Program-made: the position numbers and the translations under genes
From: Paenibacillus shirakamiensis
GTDB taxonomy: Bacteria > Bacillota > Bacilli > Paenibacillales > Paenibacillaceae
DNA: 64,000 nt
Direction: 5' to 3'
Assembly (NCBI RefSeq): GCF_017874255.1
Contig: NZ_JAGGLD010000004.1
Coordinates: 124,001 to 188,000, forward strand
Notes under the pieces: model-generated
What the model was told of the DNA's origin: nothing
The model's database searches: none
Seen by the model: the letters and a program-made list of their open reading frames with translations, nothing else
Shown: in pieces, positions 17,808-28,495 of the stretch
Layout of the letters: each line of letters starts with the position of its first letter
Numbering within the stretch: position 1 is the stretch's first letter

Positions 17808-17867
17808 CGATGTTTTTTGTGTTCGTAGAAGAAAGAACATTGTGTCTAGCTTTATGATTTGGATTGT

Positions 17868-18119
17868 CTAAACACTAGGAGGATTAGTCCGATTTTGCTC
17901 TGCAAGAATATCGTTATCTTCACTGTTATCACGGGTTACTTTTTGTGTCAAAATGGCTCCAACGGCTACGAGAATCATGACCGCAATATAGTACCCTTTC
18001 TCATTTAACTGCATATTCGCGTTGTACATCCCAATTCCAAATAAAGCGACGCCGGCAAACAATGTGAAATATGCTAAAAATGTAAACGCTGGCGTATTTC
18101 TTCTTCTATACTTTTGCAT
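17868..18119 (-). CDS. YiaA/YiaB two-helix family membrane protein
   Basis: A small protein of 83 residues with two membrane helices (about residues 11-30 and 43-61), joined by MYNANMQLNEKGYYIAVMIL, the signature of the YiaA/B two-helix domain. AAAGGA eight bases before the ATG at 18119 makes that start better than the ATG at 18128, which is inside the ribosome binding site. The polar C-terminal tail is Asn/Asp rich. Function of the family is unknown. Confidence 0.8.
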   Translation of the reverse strand: MQKYRRRNTPAFTFLAYFTLFAGVALFGIGMYNANMQLNEKGYYIAVMILVAVGAILTQKVTRDNSEDNDILAEQNRTNPPSV

Positions 18120-18284
18120 GTATACCATCCTTTAATATGAATTCCGTAAGTATTATTTGGAAAATAGTACTAACATGGAACTATCTTACTATGGAATATC
18201 CTACTAATCTACTAGTTTTTTGTAAGTGTGAATGAGTGGAATAGTATATAAAGTTTCCTAACCTTGTACGCAGTCTTGCCATTA

Positions 18285-19127
18285 TTACATACCCTCTAAC
18301 AATTTGCTTAACTTTGATTCCGTCTGTGTATCCTGAACAGGGGTATAGATACTGCATCTTAATTCTGTAGATCCTTGAACTTGCAAAGAGGTGAGGTCGA
18401 ACAGCATTTTGCCCGCCTTAGCATGTCGGAATTCAATGAGTACGGTAGGCGCTGAACTGACTTCGCTCTCATGCCATAACGAGGAGAAATCAGGATAATG
18501 CTGGGTCATGGACTCAATAAATTCAGCATACCAAGGATCTGCGACATATTGACCGTAGTAAGCGCGGAATATAGATAAAAATCCCCGAGCGAAATGTTCC
18601 CAATTGACGGCTAGACTGCGTAGTTCTTTTTTTGCAAATAGAAGTTGGATCATATTTCTTTCATGAATAGGAACCTGTTCAAAATTAAGAAAAACCTGAG
18701 CGGCTGCGGCATTCCAACCGACGATCTGACATTTGCGATCTGAGATAATGGTCGGGCAGAATCTCAGCTCCTGAAGAATTCGCTCTAAGGAAGGACTGAC
18801 GACAGGGAGATTCTGAGGATGTGCCAACTTACTATGTGCTGCAGACTCCAGTGCAAGATCATATAAATATTTACGCTCATCCGTATTGAGCTGAAGTGCA
18901 CCAGCTATCGCATCCAGCACGGACGGAGAGACTTTGATATCCCTTCCTTGTTCGAGCCACGTATACCAGGTTGTGCTTACACCTGCTAAGGCAGCTACTT
19001 CTTCTCGGCGGAGTCCGGGGGTACGCCTGCGTTGTCCAGGAGGAAGGCCCACAGTATGGGGATGTAGCTTGGCTCGCTGTGTCATGAGAAAATTGGAAAG
19101 AGCTTGGAGTCTGGATTCGGGTTTCAT
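18285..19127 (-). CDS. XRE-type regulator with MmyB-like ligand-binding domain
   Basis: A 280-residue transcription factor. The HTH at about residues 8-75 has RRTPGLRREEVAALAGVSTTWYTWLEQGR, the hallmark of the MmyB/MltR family, and the C-terminal half (RILQELRFCPTIISDRKCQIVGWNAAA) is the MmyB-like PAS-type ligand-binding domain, which in characterised relatives binds fatty acids or similar ligands. Such genes usually regulate a divergent oxidoreductase; here the divergent neighbour across 240 bases is fabF, so a lipid-related role is conceivable but unproven. Confidence 0.88.
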   Translation of the reverse strand: MKPESRLQALSNFLMTQRAKLHPHTVGLPPGQRRRTPGLRREEVAALAGVSTTWYTWLEQGRDIKVSPSVLDAIAGALQLNTDERKYLYDLALESAAHSKLAHPQNLPVVSPSLERILQELRFCPTIISDRKCQIVGWNAAAAQVFLNFEQVPIHERNMIQLLFAKKELRSLAVNWEHFARGFLSIFRAYYGQYVADPWYAEFIESMTQHYPDFSSLWHESEVSSAPTVLIEFRHAKAGKMLFDLTSLQVQGSTELRCSIYTPVQDTQTESKLSKLLEGM

Positions 19128-19365
19128 AAAGATAGGTCCTTTCGTAATCCTAGAATTATTGTAGTGTTAATTATACTAGGATAAACACAAACTTGTAATA
19201 GGATATAAAAAGGTTAGAATACAGAAATAAGCAATTATAGATATCATTAAAACGGAAATTTTTCAATTATAAAGGTGCAGGATTTAATGTATGAGTCAGG
19301 ATGTACTTCAATGAGTTGTGAAACTTATTGGAGCTGAACTCAAGAGGTGAAAGGGGAAGAGACTT

Positions 19366-20604
19366 ATGGAGAGAGTGGTTATTACGGGTATGGGGATTGT
19401 ATCTCCGTTAGGCAATGAACTAGATACATTTTGGAATAAATTAAAGGCAGGAGAGTCTGGAATTAGCAGTATTGATTCCTTCGATGCATCTGAATACAAG
19501 ACGCAGATTGCAGGATTGGTCAAAAATCTGGATGCTGAGGAAAGATGGGGACGCAAGGAAGCACGAAAGATGGATCGGTTTACTCAGTTCGGGTTATATG
19601 CAGCTGAACAGGCGCTTGAACATTCAGGACTAGACTTAGACAAGCTAGATCGTGAACGTCTGGGTGTCTATGTGGGATCTGGAATTGGTGGGATTGAGAC
19701 GTTGGTGCACAATGTAGACCTCCTACGAGATCGGGGGAAAGGAAGAGTGAGTCCGACAATGGTACCGATGATGATCTCTAACATGGCGGCTGCACAGATT
19801 AGCATTCGTCTAGGCTCCATGGGTCCTTCGCTGTCTCCGGTTACGGCGTGTTCTATAGGCAATACAGCCATCGGGGAAGCCTTCCGTCTAATCCGCACTG
19901 GGGAGGCGGATGTAATTTTTGCAGGGGGAACTGAGGCGGCTGTCCATCCACTAGCTTTAGCTGGTTTTGGTAATGCTACAGCTCTTTCCGTTCGCAATCA
20001 TGCCCCGCAGCAAGCCAGCCGACCGTTTGATGCGGGACGTGACGGATTTATCATGTCTGAGGGCGCAGGAATACTTGTATTGGAGTCATTAGCTCATGCT
20101 AAGAACCGAGGAGCTACGATTTATGGTGAAGTGATTGGATATGGAGCGAGTTCAGATGCATATCATATGGTTGCACCTCATCCCGAAGGAACAGGAGCCT
20201 ATATCGCTATGAAAACAGCACTCAAAACAGCAGGGATTCAGCCGGATCACATCGATGTCATCAGTGCTCATGCTACGAGTACAGAGGCTGGTGATCTGGC
20301 TGAGACCAAGGCCATTCATCGCTTGCTTGGAGATCATGCCTATTCAGTACCCGTGACCGCCAATAAATCGATGCTCGGCCACATGTTGGGCGCATCAGGC
20401 GGAGCCGAAGCCATTGCGTTAGTCCAGACGTTAAGAGAGGGCGTTGTTCCGCCAACGATTAACTTAGATCATCCCGGCGAAGGGTGTGATCTCGATTATG
20501 TTCCAAATCAGGCACGTTTAGGGCATTTCCAGATTGGGTTGTCTAACTCCTTTGGCTTTGGTGGCCATAATGCAGTGATAGTGCTGAAGAGGTTTGACGA
20601 GTAG
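19366..20604 (+). CDS. fabF: Beta-ketoacyl-ACP synthase II, stand-alone copy
   Basis: Cytoplasmic condensing enzyme of type II fatty-acid synthesis: joins malonyl-ACP to acyl-ACP. It is 412 residues, the usual FabF length. The catalytic Cys162 is in TACSIGN, the two active-site histidines in SAHATST and NKSMLGHMLGASGG. AAAGGGGAAGAG precedes the ATG. It is not next to acpP or other fab genes, so it may be an extra or specialised copy. A terminator follows at 20832. Confidence 0.93.
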   Translation: MERVVITGMGIVSPLGNELDTFWNKLKAGESGISSIDSFDASEYKTQIAGLVKNLDAEERWGRKEARKMDRFTQFGLYAAEQALEHSGLDLDKLDRERLGVYVGSGIGGIETLVHNVDLLRDRGKGRVSPTMVPMMISNMAAAQISIRLGSMGPSLSPVTACSIGNTAIGEAFRLIRTGEADVIFAGGTEAAVHPLALAGFGNATALSVRNHAPQQASRPFDAGRDGFIMSEGAGILVLESLAHAKNRGATIYGEVIGYGASSDAYHMVAPHPEGTGAYIAMKTALKTAGIQPDHIDVISAHATSTEAGDLAETKAIHRLLGDHAYSVPVTANKSMLGHMLGASGGAEAIALVQTLREGVVPPTINLDHPGEGCDLDYVPNQARLGHFQIGLSNSFGFGGHNAVIVLKRFDE

Positions 20605-20831
20605 CCAGTAGTTGCCTGTAGAAATCGAGTTAGCTTACATGAATAAAGTCGAGCATACATTCGTGCGTGTTCATCTACGTGGGAGAAAGAGCAAGCTTAA
20701 TGAGCACATAAAATATTTTTTTTGTAGCCAAAATCTGCTCTAACTAAATAGGCCATTATATATTAAGTATAATAGATTAGAAAACAAACTAAATTTGCGT
20801 TAGATCATTTAATAATTAATGACTTATGTAC
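20605..20831. other. AT-rich stretch without a gene
   Basis: About 230 bases after fabF, rich in A and T, with no ORF behind a ribosome binding site and no clear site. It precedes the shared terminator. Confidence 0.6.
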
Positions 20832-20860
20832 AAAAAAGGCCTCTTTAAAAGAGGCCTTTT
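20832..20860. terminator. Bidirectional terminator between fabF and the helicase gene
   Basis: AAAAGGCCTC / GAGGCCTTTT, a perfect 10-bp stem with seven-base loop; A-run before and T-run after allow termination from both sides. Confidence 0.85.
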
Positions 20861-20982
20861 GCGTTTATTTGAAAGGTCAAGAGCATAGATAATAGTTCAT
20901 GAATACAAAAATGTTTCAGTAATCAGTGCTGTATTAATGGTAGAAAATGTTACTTCGGGGGTGGAGAAGATAGGCTGGGCGG

Positions 20983-21404
20983 GCGCTTAGGCTAAGCCAA
21001 GCGCGGCTGTGGCAAGGACGTGCCGCCTTTATCGCGGCACGTCCTTGCTTCCCCTGTGCATCGGCTTCCCGCACAGGGGGCAAGCCTTCGCGGCGAGGCC
21101 CTGCTCCCTCGCCGCAATGCGGGTCCAGGCAATACAGCCTGGACCTTGGCACACCCAGGCGGCGACGGTCTCCATCCGCCGCGCCGCCGCTGCACTGCCC
21201 CCGCTTCGGGAACGCTCCGCGCCCGAAGCGAACCCCTCGCGCCGAGCAAGCGCTGCGCTGCTCGGCGTGCCTGCCGAGCTTCGCGCCATGCTCGAAGCTC
21301 GGGTGCCCGTGCCTTCGGCTTCGCCGCCGAAGGCAGAGAGCAGAAAGCGGGATACCGCCGCTTTCTTGCCCCGGTACCTGGCGGGGGAGCTGATGATCAG
21401 CTCC
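20983..21404. repeat. Array of about a dozen GC-rich stem-loops
   Basis: Consecutive inverted repeats with short loops: 20983-21004 (9 bp, one bulge), 21012-21048 (15 bp), 21051-21079 (9), 21090-21115 (9), 21122-21145 (9), 21158-21188 (7), 21202-21230 (9), 21240-21267 (9), 21274-21302 (10), 21310-21335 (10), 21343-21365 (8) and 21386-21404 (9, almost no loop). All but the first are perfect. They follow one another with few bases between, in DNA far richer in G and C than its surroundings, and most lie within the 3' coding end of the helicase gene. Confidence 0.85.
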
Positions 21405-23383
21405 TCCTTGGCCCGGGTAATCGCGACGTAAGCGAGTCGCCGCTCCTCTTCTAGCGCCGCCGCGCCCTTGGACCCTGCGCGATCCGCGTCCGGATACGCG
21501 GTGTCGTTCAAGCGGTCGGCATCCAGCGCCGAACTATGCGGCAGGCTGCCCTCAATGGCGCTAATGAGCAAGACCACAGGGAACTCCAGTCCCTTGGAGC
21601 GATGAATGGTCATGAGGGCAACGCGGTTACCTTGTTCTTTGGACTTATCGCTGTTATTCTCTTGACTCTTCTGGATTACATCATGAATGAAGCCGAGGAA
21701 GGCTTCCACCGTATCGAACCGCTCCGCCGAAGATTCTAGCTCATCTAGCATTTCCTTGATCATTTCTTTATGTTGGGTTAGCAGCTTCCGATCATCGGCT
21801 TCGACATAAGCGTTGTAGAATTTCTCCCGCATCAAGGCGATAGCGCTTGCGGGCCTCATCGTGGACAAGCTGCGAATCAGCTCCAGTCGATCCTTGATCT
21901 TGGCGAGCTGGAAATCCTTGAGTCCCGATAACGTTAACAAGTGAACGAGCGGTCCCTTTTTAGCCCGAATCGATTCCTGTTCTACAATGTGTGACATGCC
22001 CCGTTCTCGATTGATATACAGCGTAGGCAGTACACTTTCCATGGCGGTGAAGTCTCTACGGCTCAGTCCTAGACGCAAATGATCCACAAGCGGAAGGACC
22101 AGCGAGTGTTCATAGAGTAGTTGTCCATCTCCATACTCAATATAGGGAATCTCCCGAATCATGAGTTGTTCTAGCATCGCTCGGTTATTACTAGAAGCTC
22201 GGTACAGGATAGCATAATCTCCAAAGGTTCTTCTGCTGGTGTGCACTTCGTGTTCTATCCGATCGAGTGCTATCCGGGCTTCATCGTCGCTGGTAAGCGG
22301 CCGCATATACATGGGTCCCGCTGTTCCTGATTTGACGGCAAGTAGAGTCTTGCTGCGCCGATGTTGGTTATGCCGGATCACTTCATTGCCTAGACCCACA
22401 ATCCGTGTACCGGATCGATAATTAATATCAAGTGTAATGACATGGGCTTCTGGGTAGGTCTTCTCGAACTGTAAAATATATTCGCTGCGCGCACCATTAA
22501 ACGAATAAATAGTCTGATCATCATCGCCCACGACCATTAGATCATGATGCGGGGCCGCAATCATTTTGACCAATTCATATTGCAGATGATTTGTATCTTG
22601 GAACTCGTCTACCATAATATAACGGAAGCGATCTTGAAGCGTGCGCAGCAATGCCGGTTTGCCCCGCAGCATGCGGTAGGCAAGTACAAGCACATCATCA
22701 AAATCCATTTTCTCATGATCTACTTTCCATTGTTCATACTGCATCAGAATTCGTTTGATTTCACGCTCGGTTACACTCTTCTCGGGCATGTCTGGGATTT
22801 CAATGAGCTGCGTCTTATAGGAAGATAGGATGGAAAGCAGGGATTCCGGTTGGTAGGCATCTTGGAGACCCATTTCCCGCATCATTTGTTTGAGCAAAAT
22901 ATGTTGTCTACGTGTCTCGCTCCAAATTTCGAGTTCCGTGCCTTGTCTGCGCAGCAGTTGCAGGAAGAACGAATGGAATGTTCGAGCTTGCAAAAGCCTT
23001 ACATCTTGCGGATGTATACCGGGCAAGATGGCAATGCGGTCACGCATTTCTGCAGCAGCTTTGCTGGAGAACGTAAGCAGTAGAATTTCTCTCGGATCAA
23101 TTCGGCGTACGGATAAAAGATAACCTGTACGGCAGATTAAGACCGAGGTCTTGCCTGAACCTGCGCCAGCTAGTGTAAGCAGTGGGCCTCGAAAGTGCCG
23201 AACGGCCCGAATTTGAGAGGGATTTAGTATAATACCGTTCTCTTCCAACGTGCGAAAATAAGCCGCATCAGAATCTTTGGCCCCCACAATCTCTCGGCTT
23301 GTCTGTGCCGAAGCGAGTCGCGCTTCCGGTATGCGCTGCTGAGCGGCCCCCGATGGTACTTTATTAAAACTGGATTCACCCAT
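21029..23383 (-). CDS. UvrD/PcrA-like superfamily 1 ATP-dependent DNA helicase
   Basis: A 784-residue 3'-5' SF1 helicase. Visible motifs: Q motif and Walker A (LTLAGAGSGKTSV), motif II VDEFQDTN, motif III GDDDQTIYSFNGA, motif IV NYRSG, motif V TIHRSKGLEFPVV, motif VI RRLAYVAITRAKEEL. It is somewhat longer than PcrA and its last about 120 residues differ: an Ala/Arg/Ser/Gly-rich linker and then a putative zinc ribbon, CQGPGC and CPLC. That part is encoded by a GC-rich run of stem-loops. AAAGGTG before 23383 favours this start over 23401. Likely a second UvrD-type helicase in DNA repair; the specific role is unknown. Confidence 0.9.
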   Translation of the reverse strand: MGESSFNKVPSGAAQQRIPEARLASAQTSREIVGAKDSDAAYFRTLEENGIILNPSQIRAVRHFRGPLLTLAGAGSGKTSVLICRTGYLLSVRRIDPREILLLTFSSKAAAEMRDRIAILPGIHPQDVRLLQARTFHSFFLQLLRRQGTELEIWSETRRQHILLKQMMREMGLQDAYQPESLLSILSSYKTQLIEIPDMPEKSVTEREIKRILMQYEQWKVDHEKMDFDDVLVLAYRMLRGKPALLRTLQDRFRYIMVDEFQDTNHLQYELVKMIAAPHHDLMVVGDDDQTIYSFNGARSEYILQFEKTYPEAHVITLDINYRSGTRIVGLGNEVIRHNQHRRSKTLLAVKSGTAGPMYMRPLTSDDEARIALDRIEHEVHTSRRTFGDYAILYRASSNNRAMLEQLMIREIPYIEYGDGQLLYEHSLVLPLVDHLRLGLSRRDFTAMESVLPTLYINRERGMSHIVEQESIRAKKGPLVHLLTLSGLKDFQLAKIKDRLELIRSLSTMRPASAIALMREKFYNAYVEADDRKLLTQHKEMIKEMLDELESSAERFDTVEAFLGFIHDVIQKSQENNSDKSKEQGNRVALMTIHRSKGLEFPVVLLISAIEGSLPHSSALDADRLNDTAYPDADRAGSKGAAALEEERRLAYVAITRAKEELIISSPARYRGKKAAVSRFLLSAFGGEAEGTGTRASSMARSSAGTPSSAALARREGFASGAERSRSGGSAAAARRMETVAAWVCQGPGCIAWTRIAAREQGLAAKACPLCGKPMHRGSKDVPR

Positions 23384-23753
23384 GTTATTCACCTTTTGCA
23401 TTTATATTAATTTTTCTTGACCTTTTGTAAAAAGAAACAATCTGATTCTATGAATTCAGCTTAACAGCATACCTCTATTCTATCAGACATACAACAGATA
23501 ACTAGACACATTCAGATATTGGATACCAGGAATAGAACTTATTGTAGGTTCATTCTGTCTTTGTTCGCTTAGTAATTCTTAATGGATTCACCCATTTGTC
23601 AGAGCATAAACATGCTGGCCTAGAGTAGGGAATATCCAGACATGCATGACTGTTAAATTAGATCTGCTAAAATATATCTTCTAAGTGAAAAGAAACATAT
23701 CTGGCTCTGTAATCTACTTAATCATTTATGAAATGAACTAACGTAGATCACCG
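23384..23753. other. Intergenic region without recognised gene
   Basis: About 370 bases of AT-rich DNA upstream of both the helicase gene and the thiC promoter. I see no ORF with a ribosome binding site and no strong hairpin; the helicase promoter should lie here but I cannot place it. Confidence 0.5.
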
Positions 23754-23782
23754 TTGATAACCTATCCAAAATGGGTTAAACT
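23754..23782 (+). promoter_or_regulatory. Sigma-A promoter of the thiC leader
   Basis: TTGATA (23754-23759), 17-base spacer, TAAACT (23777-23782), about 15-20 bases before the TPP aptamer. Confidence 0.65.
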
Positions 23783-23794
23783 GGATGAACAACT

Positions 23795-23893
23795 TCATAT
23801 CAAGCGGGAGCTCAAGGTTTGGGCTGAGAGGATAGGAATTCGACTATCGACCGTTATACCTGATCTGGGTAATGCCAGCGGAGGAATTGAACA
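23795..23893 (+). ncRNA. TPP riboswitch (THI element)
   Basis: The two conserved blocks of the thiamine pyrophosphate aptamer are present: GGGCTGAGAGGATA at about 23821 and ACCTGATCTGGGTAATGCC at 23858-23876 followed by AGCGGAGGAA. It senses TPP and turns off the downstream thiamine gene. It lies 137 bases before thiC. Confidence 0.95.
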
Positions 23894-23964
23894 GGACGCC
23901 ATCTGTCTTTTTCAAAAGACCTTGTTACTTTATATTTGTATGTTTTTCTAATATAAAGGAATAA

Positions 23965-25812
<1,848 letters not shown>

Positions 25813-25815
<3 letters not shown>

Positions 25816-25883
25816 ATATTAGATATTAGAAGTTAGATATTAGATTATTAGATATTAAATATTAAATACTAAGTGTTAGATAT
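25813..25883. repeat. Degenerate TTAGATAT-type tandem repeat
   Basis: About seven imperfect copies of TTAGATAT/TTAAATAT directly after the thiC stop. Low-complexity AT repeat; no function evident. Confidence 0.6.
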
Positions 25884-25917
25884 GTAACTTATAAAAATTT
25901 AAATGTTGAATAATCAA

Positions 25918-25950
25918 GAAAGCAGCACCTAGGTGCTGCTTTCTTATTTT
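25918..25950. terminator. Terminator after thiC
   Basis: Perfect 26-bp palindrome built on AAGCAGCACCT / AGGTGCTGCTT, followed by TTATTTTATT. Confidence 0.8.
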
Positions 25951-26112
25951 ATTATATACACAGGCTTTATCATCTTCCTCCCTGTCAGGGCAGGATCGTG
26001 AAAACTATCCGAAAAGTACTCTGTTATAAGGAATATATCTAGAAAGTTGAGCCCCGATACCGTATAGGGTTCAGCGTGCATTTAGTTCTTCTACAGTGTA
26101 AAAATAAATGCT

Positions 26113-26964
26113 TTATCTGCTTTGATGAAGCAATTGGATTACGGTGAGCTCAGGTTTTGCAAATAAGCGCACTGGCAGTCGGGTCGTTCCGATGCCTCGG
26201 TTGACGTAAAGTTTCAGCGACTTGCTTGTGTAGGGCAGGGAGTATAGTCCTTCCACATACTTTTGGGCTAACAGGGTTGTAACAGGCGGATCTAAGAGAG
26301 GAACCCTAACTTGACCACCATGGCTATGACCGGATAGTTGGAGATCAATCGGATAACCTTGTAGTTGATCGGCTATATCTGGCTCATGGACGAGGAGTAG
26401 GTTAAAGTCCTGCTCTCGGAGCGTTCGAAGTGTCCGGGCCACCTGCGGCTGTCCAAGCAAAAAATCGTCGAGTCCAGCTATGATGATATTCTCGCCTTTC
26501 GTGGATCGTATAGTATGAACCTCATTCACTAGTACGTTAAATCCTGCTTCCACCATATATTGCTTATACCCTCGGCTGCCTCCTCCCCCTCTGTCATGAT
26601 TGCCGAACACAGCAAATTTCCCAAGTGGAGCATGTATCTTTTTCAATACTTGTTGGGCCTTTATTCTATTATCTAAGCCAAACTGCGTATAATTATCCAT
26701 TAAATCTCCGGTAAACACTACAATGTCAGGTTTCATAAGATTAATGCGATCTACTAATTGTTGAAGCTGATCTACCGAATAATGGGGACCTAGATGCGTA
26801 TCTGAAAATTGTACAATTTTTGTACCGTTAAAGGAGATCGGAACGAAATCATTAACTACATCTAGACGAGTAACTGATATAGATTTGGGTTCAATTTGGG
26901 TTGCATAGTACCCGGTTCCTAATAGGAGAAATAGTACAAAAATAATCATCCTTCTAAAGCTCAC
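26113..26964 (-). CDS. Membrane-anchored metallophosphoesterase (YaeI/YkuE-like)
   Basis: Calcineurin-like phosphoesterase of 283 residues with an N-terminal signal anchor (IIFVLFLLLGTGYYA). The metal-binding series is complete: FSDTHLG, FTGDLMDN, FGNHDRGG and LSGHSHGGQV. The best start is GTG at 26964, overlapping the GH5 stop by four bases (GTGA), so translation is probably coupled; an ATG five codons later has its ribosome binding site too close. Relatives act on UDP-diacylglucosamine or other phosphodiesters at the membrane; substrate here is unknown. Confidence 0.88.
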   Translation of the reverse strand: MSFRRMIIFVLFLLLGTGYYATQIEPKSISVTRLDVVNDFVPISFNGTKIVQFSDTHLGPHYSVDQLQQLVDRINLMKPDIVVFTGDLMDNYTQFGLDNRIKAQQVLKKIHAPLGKFAVFGNHDRGGGGSRGYKQYMVEAGFNVLVNEVHTIRSTKGENIIIAGLDDFLLGQPQVARTLRTLREQDFNLLLVHEPDIADQLQGYPIDLQLSGHSHGGQVRVPLLDPPVTTLLAQKYVEGLYSLPYTSKSLKLYVNRGIGTTRLPVRLFAKPELTVIQLLHQSR

Positions 26965-28277
26965 TTCTTCAGGTCTTCTTGTATGGCATTCCAGATGGGA
27001 TTATGCGCCTTAACGCGGGCAGGAAGCTTCCCTTTTTCAATGGCATCCCAGTATTTCCAGTCTGGTTTCACACTGCCTAATTCATAGTCCATCCCATCCC
27101 ATGTATCTTCACGAAAAGCATAGAAAGCCCAGTGCCAGCCATATTCATTAAAAATGGAGATAAGATCCGCCATGTATTGGTCCGCACCTTGGACCATTCG
27201 GTTCGTTCCGAATTCTGAGGCGATAATCCGGTTTGCAGGCACACCATGATCTGATGCCCACTTCGCAACAGGCTCTACAAATTGCTCTAGCGCTTGGCGG
27301 TTAAATTCTTTTTCTGTCTGATTATTTCCAACCTTAACGGTTCCCGGATAAGAATAGGTGAATCCCTTTTTCTTATTTTGACTCGTCATTTCATAAGGCT
27401 CATACATATGAAAAGCATATAGCACGTTCGGGTCATCCATGGGCTTCAAATACTTAAAGGCCCAAGGCGTTGCGTACAGTCCTGAATCTACAATAATGGG
27501 CGTCGTACTATCGACGGTTCTAATCCCCTTTACAATCGAGTCATAGAGCGCATTGAGGTCCGCTGCGGTATGTTCCACTTTGGTATACCAATTCGTATAA
27601 TCTTGAGTCCAAAAATCATTAAAACCCGTAGCTGTCTCCGGATGAGGCTCATTAATGAGGTTATAGCCGATAACGGCTGGATGTCCTTTCAATCTTGTAG
27701 CTAGGTCTTTCCAAAACTCTGTAGCCTGATTCTGATATTCAAGATCATTCCAGATTCGATCGTCATTTTTATTTCCGTTAAACTGCCGCCAACGATCTCC
27801 TGGCAAGCTAAGCACGGTAACTACAACTTTCATTCCTTTGGCTTCCGCCGCATCCAAATCCGCTTTGAGTCTAACAAAATCCTCTTCTACGATACCTTTG
27901 TACTGATCGGAGCTACCTATTAGGAAGTCTGCATTACGGGTGTCCGCCTTATCATTAAATAGAAAATCACGATTTTTACTCCACTTATCGGGTGCGAGAC
28001 GGACGAACTCTATCCCTTGCTCCTTGGCCGCTTCATAATTTTGGGGAAGCGATGTAGAATTCATGAAATTCGTTCCCTTGCGCTGTTCATCCCAATATTT
28101 CATTTTCTCTGAAGGAACCGTAGACTTTTTCTCCTGACTATTGTTTACTCCTGTAATTTTCACAGGCTTAGGAGCAGCTGTATTATTACTGCACCCCGCT
28201 ATTACTGCCAAAATTGTAGCCGATACTAGAATCGTTTTTACGATGGGCCAACCCGCTGGTGTGGTTGTTTTGTTCAT
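26961..28277 (-). CDS. GH5-like glycoside hydrolase lipoprotein
   Basis: A 438-residue secreted hydrolase with lipobox VIAGC, so anchored on the outer face of the membrane. The TIM-barrel shows the family 5 acid/base in YNLINEPHPE and the nucleophile in IIASEFGTNR, with HMYEPYEMT between. It should cut a beta-glycan, perhaps a beta-glucan or mannan. GAGGTGA at 28284-28290 places the start at the ATG 28277 rather than the TTG at 28283. It is the first gene of a two-gene unit with the metallophosphoesterase. Family 5 subgroup cannot be named. Confidence 0.85.
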   Translation of the reverse strand: MNKTTTPAGWPIVKTILVSATILAVIAGCSNNTAAPKPVKITGVNNSQEKKSTVPSEKMKYWDEQRKGTNFMNSTSLPQNYEAAKEQGIEFVRLAPDKWSKNRDFLFNDKADTRNADFLIGSSDQYKGIVEEDFVRLKADLDAAEAKGMKVVVTVLSLPGDRWRQFNGNKNDDRIWNDLEYQNQATEFWKDLATRLKGHPAVIGYNLINEPHPETATGFNDFWTQDYTNWYTKVEHTAADLNALYDSIVKGIRTVDSTTPIIVDSGLYATPWAFKYLKPMDDPNVLYAFHMYEPYEMTSQNKKKGFTYSYPGTVKVGNNQTEKEFNRQALEQFVEPVAKWASDHGVPANRIIASEFGTNRMVQGADQYMADLISIFNEYGWHWAFYAFREDTWDGMDYELGSVKPDWKYWDAIEKGKLPARVKAHNPIWNAIQEDLKK

Positions 28278-28432
28278 GTTCAATCACCTCGAAGATCATC
28301 TTACCCTTCGTGTGTTACGCCAATATGACAAACAAACCGCATTAAACGCATTAACAGTGCGTAGGGTTCATCGTGAAATTCGAAAATGGAGAGTCATTTA
28401 TCAGTTTAAATAAACAGAATTTATGATTAGGT

Positions 28433-28461
28433 TTGACTTATAACAAACGAAATAATAAAAT
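28433..28461 (+). promoter_or_regulatory. Sigma-A promoter
   Basis: TTGACT (28433-28438), 17-base spacer, TAAAAT (28456-28461), 35 bases before the ATG of the DUF2087 protein. Confidence 0.65.
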
Positions 28462-28495
28462 ATCTATAAATAAACTAACGGAAAAGGTGTTTGGA

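Noticed and set aside
20635..20740. 34-codon ORF MNKVEHTFVRVHLRGR...
   Set aside because: No ribosome binding site and no context; treated as chance.
21009..21454. Long plus-strand ORFs antisense to the helicase gene end
   Set aside because: They arise because the region is GC rich and stop-poor; the minus-strand frame continues the helicase and ends in a zinc ribbon.
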